Assembly (NCBI RefSeq): GCF_005887635.2
Contig: NZ_CP040818.1
Coordinates: 1,890,501-1,954,500, forward strand
DNA from: Paroceanicella profunda
GTDB taxonomy: Bacteria > Pseudomonadota > Alphaproteobacteria > Rhodobacterales > Rhodobacteraceae
Length of the DNA stretch: 64,000 nt
Direction: 5' to 3'
Both the position numbers and the translations under genes were made by a program. This document shows, one piece after another, positions 55,372 through 64,000 of the stretch (its first letter is position 1; each line of letters opens with the position of its first letter). The notes under the pieces are model-generated. The model was not told the DNA's origin, searched no databases, and saw only the letters and a list, made by a program, of their open reading frames with translations.

Positions 55372-56670
55372 TCAGCCGAAGACGCGGGCGAAGATCGTGT
55401 CCACGTGCTTGGTGTGGTAGCCGAGGTCGAACTTCTCCTCGATCTCGGCCTCCGACAGGGCGGCGCGCACGTCGGGATCCGCCTTCAGCTCCGCCATGAA
55501 ATCGGCGCCCTGCTCCCAGACCTTCATCGCGTTGCGCTGCACGAGGGTGTAGGAGTCCTCGCGGCTGACACCCTTCTGGGTGAGCGCCAGCAGCACGCGC
55601 TGCGAATGCACCAGGCCGCGGAACTTCTCGAGGTTCTTCATCATGGTGTCCGGGTAGACGACCAGCTTGTCGACCACCGAGGTGAGGCGGGCCAGCGCGA
55701 AGTCGAGCGTGATCGTGGTGTCCGGGCCGATGTTGCGCTCCACGGAGGAGTGGGAGATGTCGCGCTCGTGCCACAGCGCCACGTTCTCCAGCGCCGGAAC
55801 CACGGCCATGCGCACCAGCCGGGCGAGGCCGGTGAGGTTTTCCGTCAGCACCGGGTTGCGCTTGTGCGGCATGGCGGAGGAGCCCTTCTGGCCCTTGGAG
55901 AAGAACTCCTCGGCCTCCAGCACCTCGGTGCGCTGCATGTGGCGGATCTCGATGGCGATGTTCTCGATGGAGGAGGAGACCACGCCCATCGCCGCGAAGA
56001 AGGCGGCATGGCGGTCGCGCGGGATCACCTGGGTGGAGATCGGCTCGGCGGTGAGGCCGAGGGCCTTGCACACGTGCTCCTCCACCGAGGGGTCGATGTT
56101 GGCGAAGGTGCCCACGGCGCCGGAGATGGCGCCGGTGGCGATCTCGGCGCGGGCGGTTTTCATGCGCGCGAGGTTGCGCTTCATCTCGGCGTAGAAGCGC
56201 GCGAAGGTGAGGCCCATGGTGACCGGCTCGGCATGGATGCCGTGCGAACGGCCGATGCGCACCGTGTCCTTGTGCTCGTAGGCGCGGCGCTTCAGGGCCT
56301 CCAGCAGGCCCTCGAGATCGGCGATGATGATGTCGGCGGCGCGAGTGAGCTGCACGTTGAAGCAGGTGTCGAGCACGTCCGAGGAGGTCATGCCCTGGTG
56401 GACGAAGCGCGCCTCCTCGCCCACATGCTCGGCGAGATGGGTGAGGAAGGCGATCACGTCATGCTTGGTGACGGCCTCGATCTCGTCGATCCGGGCGATG
56501 TCGAAGGTGACGTCCTTCGCCTTCCACACTGCCTCGGCGGCGGCCTTCGGGATCACCCCGATGGCGGCCTGGGCGTCGCAGGCATGCGCCTCGATCTCGA
56601 ACCAGATGCGGAACTTCGTTTCCGGCGACCAGATGGCGACCATGTCGGGGCGGGAGTAACGCGGGATCAT
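55372..56670 (-). CDS. purB: Adenylosuccinate lyase
   Basis: This 432-aa fumarase-superfamily enzyme of purine synthesis cleaves SAICAR and adenylosuccinate. It starts MIPRYSRPDMVAIWSPETKF and shows HQGMTSSDVLDT, GRSHGIHAEPVT and the signature loop KGSSAMPHKRNPVL with the catalytic Ser. Length is normal. It is divergent from the DUF6314 gene with only 48 bp between start codons. Confidence 0.98.
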   Translation of the reverse strand: MIPRYSRPDMVAIWSPETKFRIWFEIEAHACDAQAAIGVIPKAAAEAVWKAKDVTFDIARIDEIEAVTKHDVIAFLTHLAEHVGEEARFVHQGMTSSDVLDTCFNVQLTRAADIIIADLEGLLEALKRRAYEHKDTVRIGRSHGIHAEPVTMGLTFARFYAEMKRNLARMKTARAEIATGAISGAVGTFANIDPSVEEHVCKALGLTAEPISTQVIPRDRHAAFFAAMGVVSSSIENIAIEIRHMQRTEVLEAEEFFSKGQKGSSAMPHKRNPVLTENLTGLARLVRMAVVPALENVALWHERDISHSSVERNIGPDTTITLDFALARLTSVVDKLVVYPDTMMKNLEKFRGLVHSQRVLLALTQKGVSREDSYTLVQRNAMKVWEQGADFMAELKADPDVRAALSEAEIEEKFDLGYHTKHVDTIFARVFG

Positions 56671-56718
56671 CTGGCTCTCCGGATTGCGATGCGGCTCGCC
56701 GCGAGGTAGCAAAGCGGC

Positions 56719-57150
56719 ATGGAAAAGGCAACCGGCGCGGCGGCGCGCTTTCTCGGCCACTGGCAGGTGGACCGGCATGTGCATGACCTCGACGCGGCGC
56801 GGACGGGGCGGTTCGAAGGCCGGGCGAGCTTCTCCCCGGTGCCCGGCGGGCTGCTCTACGAGGAGATGGGCACGCTGCGGCTCGGCGGGCTCGCCATGCG
56901 GGCCGCGCGCCGCTACCTCTACCGCTTCCCCGAGGGCGGCGAGGTGCGGGTCTACTTCGACGACGGCCGGTTCTTCCATGCCTTCGACCCCGGCGCCGCC
57001 CGGGCCGAAGCCCTGCACCTCTGCCCGCCGGACCGCTACGAGGTCGCCTATCTCTTCGGCCCGGACCCGCACGACTGGCGCAGCGAGTGGCGCGTGGAAG
57101 GCCCCCGCAAGGATTACCGCCTCGTCACCCGCTACACCCGCCCGGCCTGA
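56719..57150 (+). CDS. DUF6314 family protein
   Basis: This 143-aa protein has the pattern FLGHWQVDRHVHD, GLLYEEMGTLRLGG, ARRYLYRF, VRVYFDDGRFFHAFDP and DWRSEWRVEGPRKDYRLVTRY, which I recognise as the DUF6314 lipocalin-like beta-barrel family. Function is unknown; a small-ligand carrier is possible. It has no operon partner, and the region after it is gene-free for 560 bp. Confidence 0.85.
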   Translation: MEKATGAAARFLGHWQVDRHVHDLDAARTGRFEGRASFSPVPGGLLYEEMGTLRLGGLAMRAARRYLYRFPEGGEVRVYFDDGRFFHAFDPGAARAEALHLCPPDRYEVAYLFGPDPHDWRSEWRVEGPRKDYRLVTRYTRPA

Positions 57151-57710
57151 GCCACGCGCCTGGCCCCGTGCGGGCCCCGCCGCCATTGCGCGCGCGTTCC
57201 GCGTGGCGCCCCGTCGCCATTGCGCGCGTTCCCCGTAACGCCCGGCCGCCGCGCGGCACGCGCGGCCCGGCCCAAACCGCAGGAGACGCGCCCGCAGGGC
57301 GGGTCGACGCAGGACGGGAGCGCTCCGGCCGGCGCCATGCAGCGGCCCCGGCGCTCCGCCGGATCGGCAGGGCCGACCCGCACCGGGTTCGCAATCCCAC
57401 GCCATTCCCACGTGAGAGGCGACGACGCGAGGGGTCGGCAGATGCAGGCGGCGCCGCCGGCAGTGCGGCCGAAACCGGAATGGCCCCCGCGAGAGGCCGA
57501 GGCGCGCCGTTGAGCAATACCGGGCAGGTGGCAGGGGCAGGCGGACGCTGCCCGACACGCGCAGCGCCCGGGACCTGCAGCCCGGCTGCCTGCGCCACCG
57601 TCTGACCGGGACCCCCCGGGGCCCCGACGCCCGCGAGAGGTTGAAGTGCGCCGCTGAGGGGCGCGCGCCCGGGTGTCGCGGGGGGTGTCGTCCCGCGCGT
57701 CCGGCCGCTG
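57151..57710. other. Gene-free gap with a two-copy repeat
   Basis: CGCCATTGCGCGCG...CCG occurs twice about 35 bp apart at 57180-57240. The rest is unique GC-rich sequence. No gene is supported, and frames on both strands are Arg/Pro-rich shadows. Confidence 0.45.
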
Positions 57711-59078
57711 TCAGGCGACCTCGGCGAACACCTCGCGCAGGGATTTCTCCAGCATGTCGAACATGTGGTCCATCTCCGAGGGGGTGATGATGAACGGCGG
57801 GCAGAGCACGATGGCCTGGCCGAGCGGGCGGCAGATCAGCCCGTTGTCGGTGCAGCGGTTCGCGATGCGCTCGGAGACCGAGACCTCCGGGCCGAAGGGG
57901 GTCTTTGTGTCCTTGTCCTTCACCGCCTCGAGCGCGCCCATCAGGCCGATGCCGCGGGCCTCGCCGATGTTCGGCATCTCCAGCAGCGCGTCCATCCGGG
58001 CGCGGAACTGCGGGGCGAGGGCGCGGACATTGTCGATCAGCCCCTCGTTCAGGATCACGTCGATCGCCTTCAGCGCCACGGCGCAGCCCACCGGGTTGCC
58101 GGAGGCGGTGAAACCGTGCACGAATTCCTCGATCTTCTCGGAGGCTTCCATCAGCTCGGCCGCCAGTTTCGGGCCGAGGATCACCGCGCCCATCGGGAAA
58201 TACCCCGCGGTGAGGTTCTTGGAGGAGATGATCGCGTCGGGCTGGAAGCCGAAGCTCTCGCAGCCCCAGACGGTGCCGGTGCGCCCGAAGCCGCAGATGA
58301 CCTCGTCGGAGATCAGCGGGATGTCGTATTTGCGCAGCACTGCCTGGACGGCCGGGAAATAGGCCATCGGCGGCACGATCACCCCGCCCGCGCCCATCAC
58401 CGGCTCGGCGAAGAAGCCGGCGATGGTCTCCGGCCCCTCGGCGAGGATGCGGCTCTCCAGGCTCGCGGCGAGGCGGGCGACGAAGGCCGCCTCGCTCTCG
58501 CCGGGCTGGCCCTCACGCCAGTAATGCGGGCATTCGACGTGCACGAAATCCGCCAGCGGCAGGCCGAACCACTGGTTGTAGGGCTTCGCGGTCATCGAGG
58601 CGGAGACGGCCGTCACCCCGTGGTAGGCGTTGAAGCGGGTGATGATCTTGCGCTTCTCCGGGCGGCCCATCACCGTGTTGATGAACCACAGCATCTTGAC
58701 CATCGTGTCGTTGGCCTCGGAGCCGGAGTTGGTGAAGAACACCTTGCCGCTCTCGAAGGGCGAGACCTCGACGAGCTTCTCGGACAGTTCCACCGTCTTG
58801 TCCGACAGGCGGCCGAAGAAGGCGTGGTAGCCGGGGAAGCGGTCGTACTGGGCCTTCGCGGCCTCCGCGAGCCCCTTGTGGTCAAAGCCGGCGACCATGT
58901 TCCACAGGCCCGAGTTCGCATCGAGATAGGAGCGGCCATGCACGTCATGCACGTTGATGCCGGTGCCGTGGGTGAGCACGACGGGCCCGCGCGCGTGCAG
59001 CGAGGGCAGGTCGGTGAAGCCGTACATCACGTTGTCGTCGGCGCGGGCTTCCCAGGAATTCGGGGCGAACTGAGGCAT
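57711..59078 (-). CDS. Class III aminotransferase (omega-aminotransferase family)
   Basis: This 455-aa PLP enzyme has VFFTNSGSEANDTMVKM, the cofactor-binding region RFNAYHGVTAVSASMT, SDEVICGFGRTG with the Asp that contacts the pyridine nitrogen, and ISSKNLTAGYFPMGAV with the Schiff-base lysine. It probably transaminates an omega-amino acid or amine such as beta-alanine, putrescine or taurine. Motifs alone do not decide. AGGAG lies 6 bp before ATG 59078. It is not adjacent to the GS-like/alcohol dehydrogenase pair, although a common amine pathway is conceivable. Confidence 0.9.
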   Translation of the reverse strand: MPQFAPNSWEARADDNVMYGFTDLPSLHARGPVVLTHGTGINVHDVHGRSYLDANSGLWNMVAGFDHKGLAEAAKAQYDRFPGYHAFFGRLSDKTVELSEKLVEVSPFESGKVFFTNSGSEANDTMVKMLWFINTVMGRPEKRKIITRFNAYHGVTAVSASMTAKPYNQWFGLPLADFVHVECPHYWREGQPGESEAAFVARLAASLESRILAEGPETIAGFFAEPVMGAGGVIVPPMAYFPAVQAVLRKYDIPLISDEVICGFGRTGTVWGCESFGFQPDAIISSKNLTAGYFPMGAVILGPKLAAELMEASEKIEEFVHGFTASGNPVGCAVALKAIDVILNEGLIDNVRALAPQFRARMDALLEMPNIGEARGIGLMGALEAVKDKDTKTPFGPEVSVSERIANRCTDNGLICRPLGQAIVLCPPFIITPSEMDHMFDMLEKSLREVFAEVA

Positions 59079-59356
59079 TGGGGTCTCCTGTTTTTCGGCC
59101 CCCAATCGAGCCGATGGCCGCAGGCGCGTCAATGGAAATCCAGTGTCGGCGGGAGAACGGGCAGCCGGATGAGCGGTGCGAAGCCCTTGCCCGACGACGG
59201 GGCGCGCCCCGAAGGTGGCCGCATCCGGCCGATGCCGCGGCACCGCTCCGGCACGGAAGGCGCGCCCGCACAGGGCGGTCCTGTCCGGGGAGATCGGAGC
59301 CGCCCCGGGCCGTGGACCGGCCAGGGGGGGGCCGCCGCGCCGCGGCGCGCGGCGGG

Positions 59357-60220
59357 TCAGGAGGTGGCTTCGCCCCGGTCCGGCGCGCCGAGGCCCGGGG
59401 CCTGGCGGAAGGCGGTCGGGGTGCGGCCGACCTTGTTGGTGAAGATCCGGGTGAAATACGCCGGGTCCTGGTAGCCGAGGTCCTGCGCGATCTCCGAAAC
59501 CCGCATGTCGGTGTAGGCAAGCTGGCGCCGGGCCTCCAGAAGCACCCGGTCCTGGATCAGCGAGGAGGCGGCCTTGCCGGTCACCTCCCTGCACGTGCGG
59601 GTGAGATGCGTGGGCGTGACGGCGAGGGTCTCGGCATAGCGGTCCACCTGCCAGTGCTGGCGGTAGTTCTCCTCCAGCAGGGTGCCGAAGCGGCGCATGA
59701 GCTTCCGGCGCGGGCTGTCGGGCGGGGTTTCGCGCGCCTCCATCGCCCGCATCACCCAGACGCTGAGCAGCATGGCATGCGCCTGCAGCGCCTCTGCCCG
59801 GCCCGGGCGTTCATGGGAGTGCTCGTCGGCGATGGCGGAGAAGATGCCGGTGACGGAGGCCGGATCGGACACGCCGTTCACCTTGAGCACCTGCGGTGTT
59901 TCGGGCACCGGCAGCGGCATGGAGGCGGGCAGGGTCACCACCCATCCCGAGGTGCCGGGCGTGAAGGCGAAGCCGTGCACGCAGAGCCGCGGAATGAACA
60001 GCAGCGTATGCGGCCCGAAGCCCTGCGGCTCGCCGTCGATGCTCACCCGTCCGCCGCCGCGCGACACCCAGAAGAACTGGTGCAGCCCGTGGTGCCTGTG
60101 CGCCACGAAGGACCAGTCGTAGATCCGGCTGCGCGCCGCGATGGATTCGCAGTGCAGTACGTCCGGCATGTCGCCGGTGGTGTCCGCCTCGCCGAAAAGC
60201 TCGAAGCTGGGGATCGCCAT
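59357..60220 (-). CDS. pobR: AraC-family activator PobR of pobA
   Basis: This 287-aa regulator has an N-terminal cupin-like sensing domain (HRHHGLHQFFWVSRGGGRVSIDG near residues 40-60) and a C-terminal AraC double helix-turn-helix (VTPTHLTRTCREVTGKAASSLIQDRVLLEARRQL pattern, then IAQDLGYQDPAYFTRIFTNKVG). It is divergent from pobA, the standard arrangement for PobR activating 4-hydroxybenzoate catabolism. Met at 60220 is chosen because homology begins there, with GGGAG about 11 bp upstream. Confidence 0.9.
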   Translation of the reverse strand: MAIPSFELFGEADTTGDMPDVLHCESIAARSRIYDWSFVAHRHHGLHQFFWVSRGGGRVSIDGEPQGFGPHTLLFIPRLCVHGFAFTPGTSGWVVTLPASMPLPVPETPQVLKVNGVSDPASVTGIFSAIADEHSHERPGRAEALQAHAMLLSVWVMRAMEARETPPDSPRRKLMRRFGTLLEENYRQHWQVDRYAETLAVTPTHLTRTCREVTGKAASSLIQDRVLLEARRQLAYTDMRVSEIAQDLGYQDPAYFTRIFTNKVGRTPTAFRQAPGLGAPDRGEATS

Positions 60221-60246
60221 GCGATACACACTCCCATGTTCGATTT

Positions 60247-61496
<1,250 letters not shown>

Positions 61497-61540
61497 GCCG
61501 GCCCCGCCCGGCGTGATCCGCGCGCGCCCGGTGCCGCGGC

Positions 61541-62431
61541 TCAGGAGCCGAGCAGTTCCGTGAGCGGGGGCAGGGCGCGGGGGTCGATCTGGCGCCAGTC
61601 GCGCATCCTGCTGCGGAACCAGGAGCGCTGGCGCTTCGCGTATTGCCGGGTGCCGGTGCGGGCGAGGGCCGCGGCCTCCTCCAGCGGCATCTCGCCCCGC
61701 AGGTGCGCGATGAGCTCGCGCGCGCCCAGGGCATAGGCCGCCGGGCGCGCCGGGTCCCAGACCGGCAGCAGGGCGCGGGCCTCCTCGAGCGCGCCCTCTG
61801 CCAGCATCGCGTCGAAGCGCCGGTCGATGCGGGCGTTCAGCCAGTCGGTGTCCGGCGCCATCTGCAGGCGCAGGCCGGTGCCGGGCGGGATGAGCGGCGG
61901 CGGGGTCTCGTCCTGCCAGGCCGAGAGCGGGCGGCCGGTGGTCTCCAGCACCTCCCAGGCGCGCTGCAGGCGCATCGGGTTCAGCCGGTCGAGGCGCGCG
62001 AGCGTCGCCGGATCACGCTCCGCGAGGATGGCGGCCAGCCCGTCGCGCCCCGCCTCGCGGCGCAGCGCATCGCCCCGGGCGCGGATTTCGGGCGGAGTTT
62101 CGGGGATCTCGGCCAGCCCCTCGGTGAGGGCGAGGAAGTAGAGACCGGTGCCGCCGACGAAGATCGGCGTCTCCACCTCCGCCATCAGGGCGGTGACCGC
62201 CCGCAGCCAGTGCCCGGCCGACCAGGCCTCGCGGAAGCCCACCCCGCCGTAAAGCCGGTGCGGCGCCTGCGCCTCGTCCTGCGCCGAGGGGCGGGCGGTG
62301 AGCACGCGCCAGTCCGCGTAGACCTGCAGCGCATCGGCGTTCACGATGGTTCCGCCGGTCTCGGCGGCGAGGGCGAGGGCGAGGGCGGACTTGCCGGAGG
62401 CCGTGGGCCCGGCGATCAGGATCGCGGTCAT
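61541..62431 (-). CDS. miaA: tRNA dimethylallyltransferase
   Basis: This 296-aa enzyme adds the isopentenyl group to A37 of tRNAs reading UNN codons. It has the P-loop AGPTASGKSALAL at residues 7-19, VNADALQVYADWRVLTARP, GGTGLYFLALTEGL and the C-terminal RQYAKRQRSWFRSR. It converges with pobA, 44 bp apart. A stop-poor Pro/Ala frame upstream ends in a TGA that overlaps the miaA ATG (see findings), but that frame is probably an artefact of a 51-bp repeat. Confidence 0.97.
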   Translation of the reverse strand: MTAILIAGPTASGKSALALALAAETGGTIVNADALQVYADWRVLTARPSAQDEAQAPHRLYGGVGFREAWSAGHWLRAVTALMAEVETPIFVGGTGLYFLALTEGLAEIPETPPEIRARGDALRREAGRDGLAAILAERDPATLARLDRLNPMRLQRAWEVLETTGRPLSAWQDETPPPLIPPGTGLRLQMAPDTDWLNARIDRRFDAMLAEGALEEARALLPVWDPARPAAYALGARELIAHLRGEMPLEEAAALARTGTRQYAKRQRSWFRSRMRDWRQIDPRALPPLTELLGS

Positions 62432-63111
62432 CTCCGGCGCTCCGGGTGCGCTTGGGGCAGGGGCTGTCTCATGCCCGTGCCCTTAGCCGAGGCGGCGGGC
62501 CTTGTCATCCCTGCGCGGGGCCAGTGGCGCCAAGGGGGCACGGCGAGCGCCGTCAGTGCAGCGGAAGCGACTGGTGACACCGGAGCAGGGGCGGCCGGGC
62601 CCGTGGCGGGAGGTGCCGCCGCCGGGCGGACCGGAGGTGGGGCGGTCGGGCCCGTGGCGGAAGGTGCTGCCGCCGGGCGGGCCTGAGGTGCGGCGGTCGG
62701 GCCCGTGGCGGGAGATGCTGCCGCCGGGCGGGCCGGAGGTGGGGCGGTCGGGCCCTTGGCGGGAGATGCTGCCGCCGGGCGGGCCGGAGGTGGGGCGGTC
62801 GGGCCCGTGGCGGGAAATGCTGTCGCCGGGCGGACCGGACGCACTGGTGCCGTCAGGTCAGTCGGAGAGGCTGCCAGCCCCCGGGCAGGCCGGAGGCGTG
62901 GCGGAGGCGGTGCCCCCGGCCCGTCCGGGGGCTGCCGGAGAGGCGGCTGGCAATGGTTCGGGGGCGGCTTCGGGCGTCGGGGCACGGGGGATGTGGGTGT
63001 CAGCGGAGCGGCGGGTGGAGGGTTTGACGCGGTGGCGCGGCAGGCGCGTTCCGCCGGTGCGGTGGGGAAGCCCGCGTTGCCGGAGGGACGTCGCGCGCCC
63101 TGGCCGGGGGG
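62432..63111. other. Gap between miaA and histidine kinase gene
   Basis: A 51-bp array occupies 62590-62846 and the rest is GC-rich. Open frames exist on both strands through the array (plus 62502-63260 and minus 62985-62428) with strongly biased composition. I do not call them genes. Confidence 0.55.
62590..62846. repeat. 51-bp tandem array, five copies
   Basis: GGGCCC landmarks at 62597, 62648, 62699, 62750 and 62801 step exactly 51 bp. Copies 3 and 4 differ by about one base, while the outer copies carry several substitutions. Because 51 is 17 codons, any open frame becomes a 17-residue repeat (GPWREMLPPGGPEVGRS on the plus strand). Confidence 0.92.
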
Positions 63112-64000
63112 TCAGGTTTCCGGCGAAGTGGCGGCGCGCACCCGGGTCTGCGGGGAGTCGGCGCGGGGTCTGGCTGCCGGGGGCCTCGCCGCTGCCGGGG
63201 CCGCGGGGCGGGCGAGGGAGACGCGGAAGATCGCCCCGCGCCGGCTGCTGCGCAGGGTGAGGTCGCCGCCGAAGTTGCGCATGATCTCGCGGCTGATCGG
63301 CAGGCCGAGCCCGGCGCCGCGGCTGTCGGAGAGGCCCCGGGCGCGGGCGAACTTCTCGAAGATCTGCTCCGCGTCGCCGGCCGGCACGCCCGGCCCGTCA
63401 TCCGCCACGTCCACGGTGATCCCCCCGGGCCCGGCATGGATGGTGAGCGCCAGCGCCGCCTCGGAGCCCGCGTATTTCACCGCGTTGGAGATGAGGTTGA
63501 TGAACACCTGGGCCAGCCTGTCGCGCTGGGCCATCACCACCGCGTCGCGCTGGCGGGGCGAGCGGGTGATGCGCAGGCCGGAGCGGGCGGTGAGCGCCTC
63601 CGTGGCCGAGAGGGCGCGGTCCAGCACGTCCTCCAGGTCCACCTCTTCCAGCTCCCAGGCCACGCGGCGGCTCTCGAGGAAGCCCAGGTCGAGGATCTCG
63701 TCCAGCAGCCGGGTGAGGCGCTGGCTCTCGTCGTTGATGATGCCGAGGAAGCGGCGGGCCTGCTCCGGCGGCAGGTCGCGGTTCTCACGCAGGATGTCGG
63801 AGAAGGAGCGGATGGAGGTCATCGGCGTGCGCAGCTCGTGGCTCACCTGGGCGAGGAAGGCGTCGCGCTGCTCGCCCAGTTCCTGCAGGCGGATGTTGGC
63901 GAGGCGCAGCTCGGCTGCGGTCTCCTCCAGCTCGCGCGACTTCTCCTCCAGCCGGTGGGAGTATTCCACGATCTGCGCGGTTTCGTCGGCGATGGAGATG
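63112..64000 (-). CDS. Sensor histidine kinase, C-terminal part (runs off the window)
   Basis: The reading frame is open from the right edge of the window to its stop at 63112, so the N-terminus lies outside. The visible 296 codons encode a coiled-coil linker (VEYSHRLEEKSRELEETAAELRLAN pattern), a HisKA domain with FLAQVSHELRTPMTSIRS (phosphorylated His in SHELRTP) and a HATPase domain with INLISNAVKYA, VADDGPGVP and GAGLGLPISREIM. A Pro/Ala/Arg-rich tail follows. The linker resembles kinases fused to a sodium:solute symporter, but without the N-terminus that is only a guess. Confidence 0.93.
   Translation of the reverse strand, partial: ISIADETAQIVEYSHRLEEKSRELEETAAELRLANIRLQELGEQRDAFLAQVSHELRTPMTSIRSFSDILRENRDLPPEQARRFLGIINDESQRLTRLLDEILDLGFLESRRVAWELEEVDLEDVLDRALSATEALTARSGLRITRSPRQRDAVVMAQRDRLAQVFINLISNAVKYAGSEAALALTIHAGPGGITVDVADDGPGVPAGDAEQIFEKFARARGLSDSRGAGLGLPISREIMRNFGGDLTLRSSRRGAIFRVSLARPAAPAAARPPAARPRADSPQTRVRAATSPET

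Noticed and set aside
62502..63260. 252-codon plus-strand ORF with a GPWREMLPPGGPEVGRS repeat
   Set aside because: It has no ribosome-binding site and no recognised domain, runs antisense into the histidine kinase gene, and the repeat units vary without clear codon-position bias by eye.
63112..63969. Histidine kinase as a complete gene starting at GTG 63969
   Set aside because: The same frame stays open to the edge of the window with family-like sequence (ISIADETAQIVEYSH), so this is only the C-terminal part.

Overview
The window is very GC-rich DNA from an alphaproteobacterium, most likely of the Rhodobacterales/Paracoccaceae type. That placement is inference. It rests on the order murA - DUF2948 - hisD - UPF0262 - low-molecular-weight phosphatase, an nth - adenosine kinase pair, a TIGR02300 zinc-ribbon protein, an intracellular PHA depolymerase and Rhodobacterales-style RTX repeats. 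I see no transposase, integrase, phage gene, rRNA operon or CRISPR array. Three tRNA genes are present: Arg-CCT, Thr-GGT and Ala-GGC, all with an encoded CCA.

Layout. 0-2.4 kb: zinc uptake and control (znuB, znuC, zur). 3.7-10 kb: Ada-type DNA repair activator, MBL hydrolase, FkbM methyltransferase, endonuclease III, adenosine kinase, SRAP protein. 10.4-22 kb: DUF1203 protein, an MFS exporter divergent from a SufR-like Fe-S regulator, an O-methyltransferase, an HSL-type esterase, a glutamine-synthetase-like enzyme, an iron-dependent alcohol dehydrogenase, an ABM-VOC fusion, tRNA-Arg and an APH-family kinase. 22.6-30 kb: rmuC/mutL, amidase, haloacetate-dehalogenase-like hydrolase, ChaC. 30-35.4 kb: tRNA-Thr and the murA...hisD...phosphatase housekeeping run. 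36-40 kb: HxlR regulator, YgjP-like peptidase, PHA depolymerase, TIGR02300 protein, tRNA-Ala. 40-48 kb: one giant RTX protein (2647 aa). 48-53 kb: a PaoABC-like molybdenum aldehyde oxidoreductase operon divergent from a TetR regulator with a clear operator. 53-64 kb: Rieske oxygenase, fatty-acid desaturase, purB, DUF6314, class III aminotransferase, pobR/pobA (4-hydroxybenzoate), miaA and the 3' part of a histidine kinase gene.

The most unusual signal is not a gene. Almost every long intergenic gap carries its own tandem repeat, with a different unit each time: 49 perfect copies of a 7-mer, 22.75 perfect copies of an 8-mer, and degenerate arrays with periods near 15, 17, 29, 40, 42/49, 51 and 79 bp. 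In one gap the last codons of the upstream alcohol dehydrogenase gene are themselves repeated. The arrays stop at gene boundaries. Because they are GC-rich and stop-poor, they produce many long false ORFs. A palindrome, GGGGGC-ATCGA-GCCCCC, recurs four times in the same gaps, twice about 30 bp after a stop codon.

Gene functions were read from motifs and remembered family features; no database search was run.
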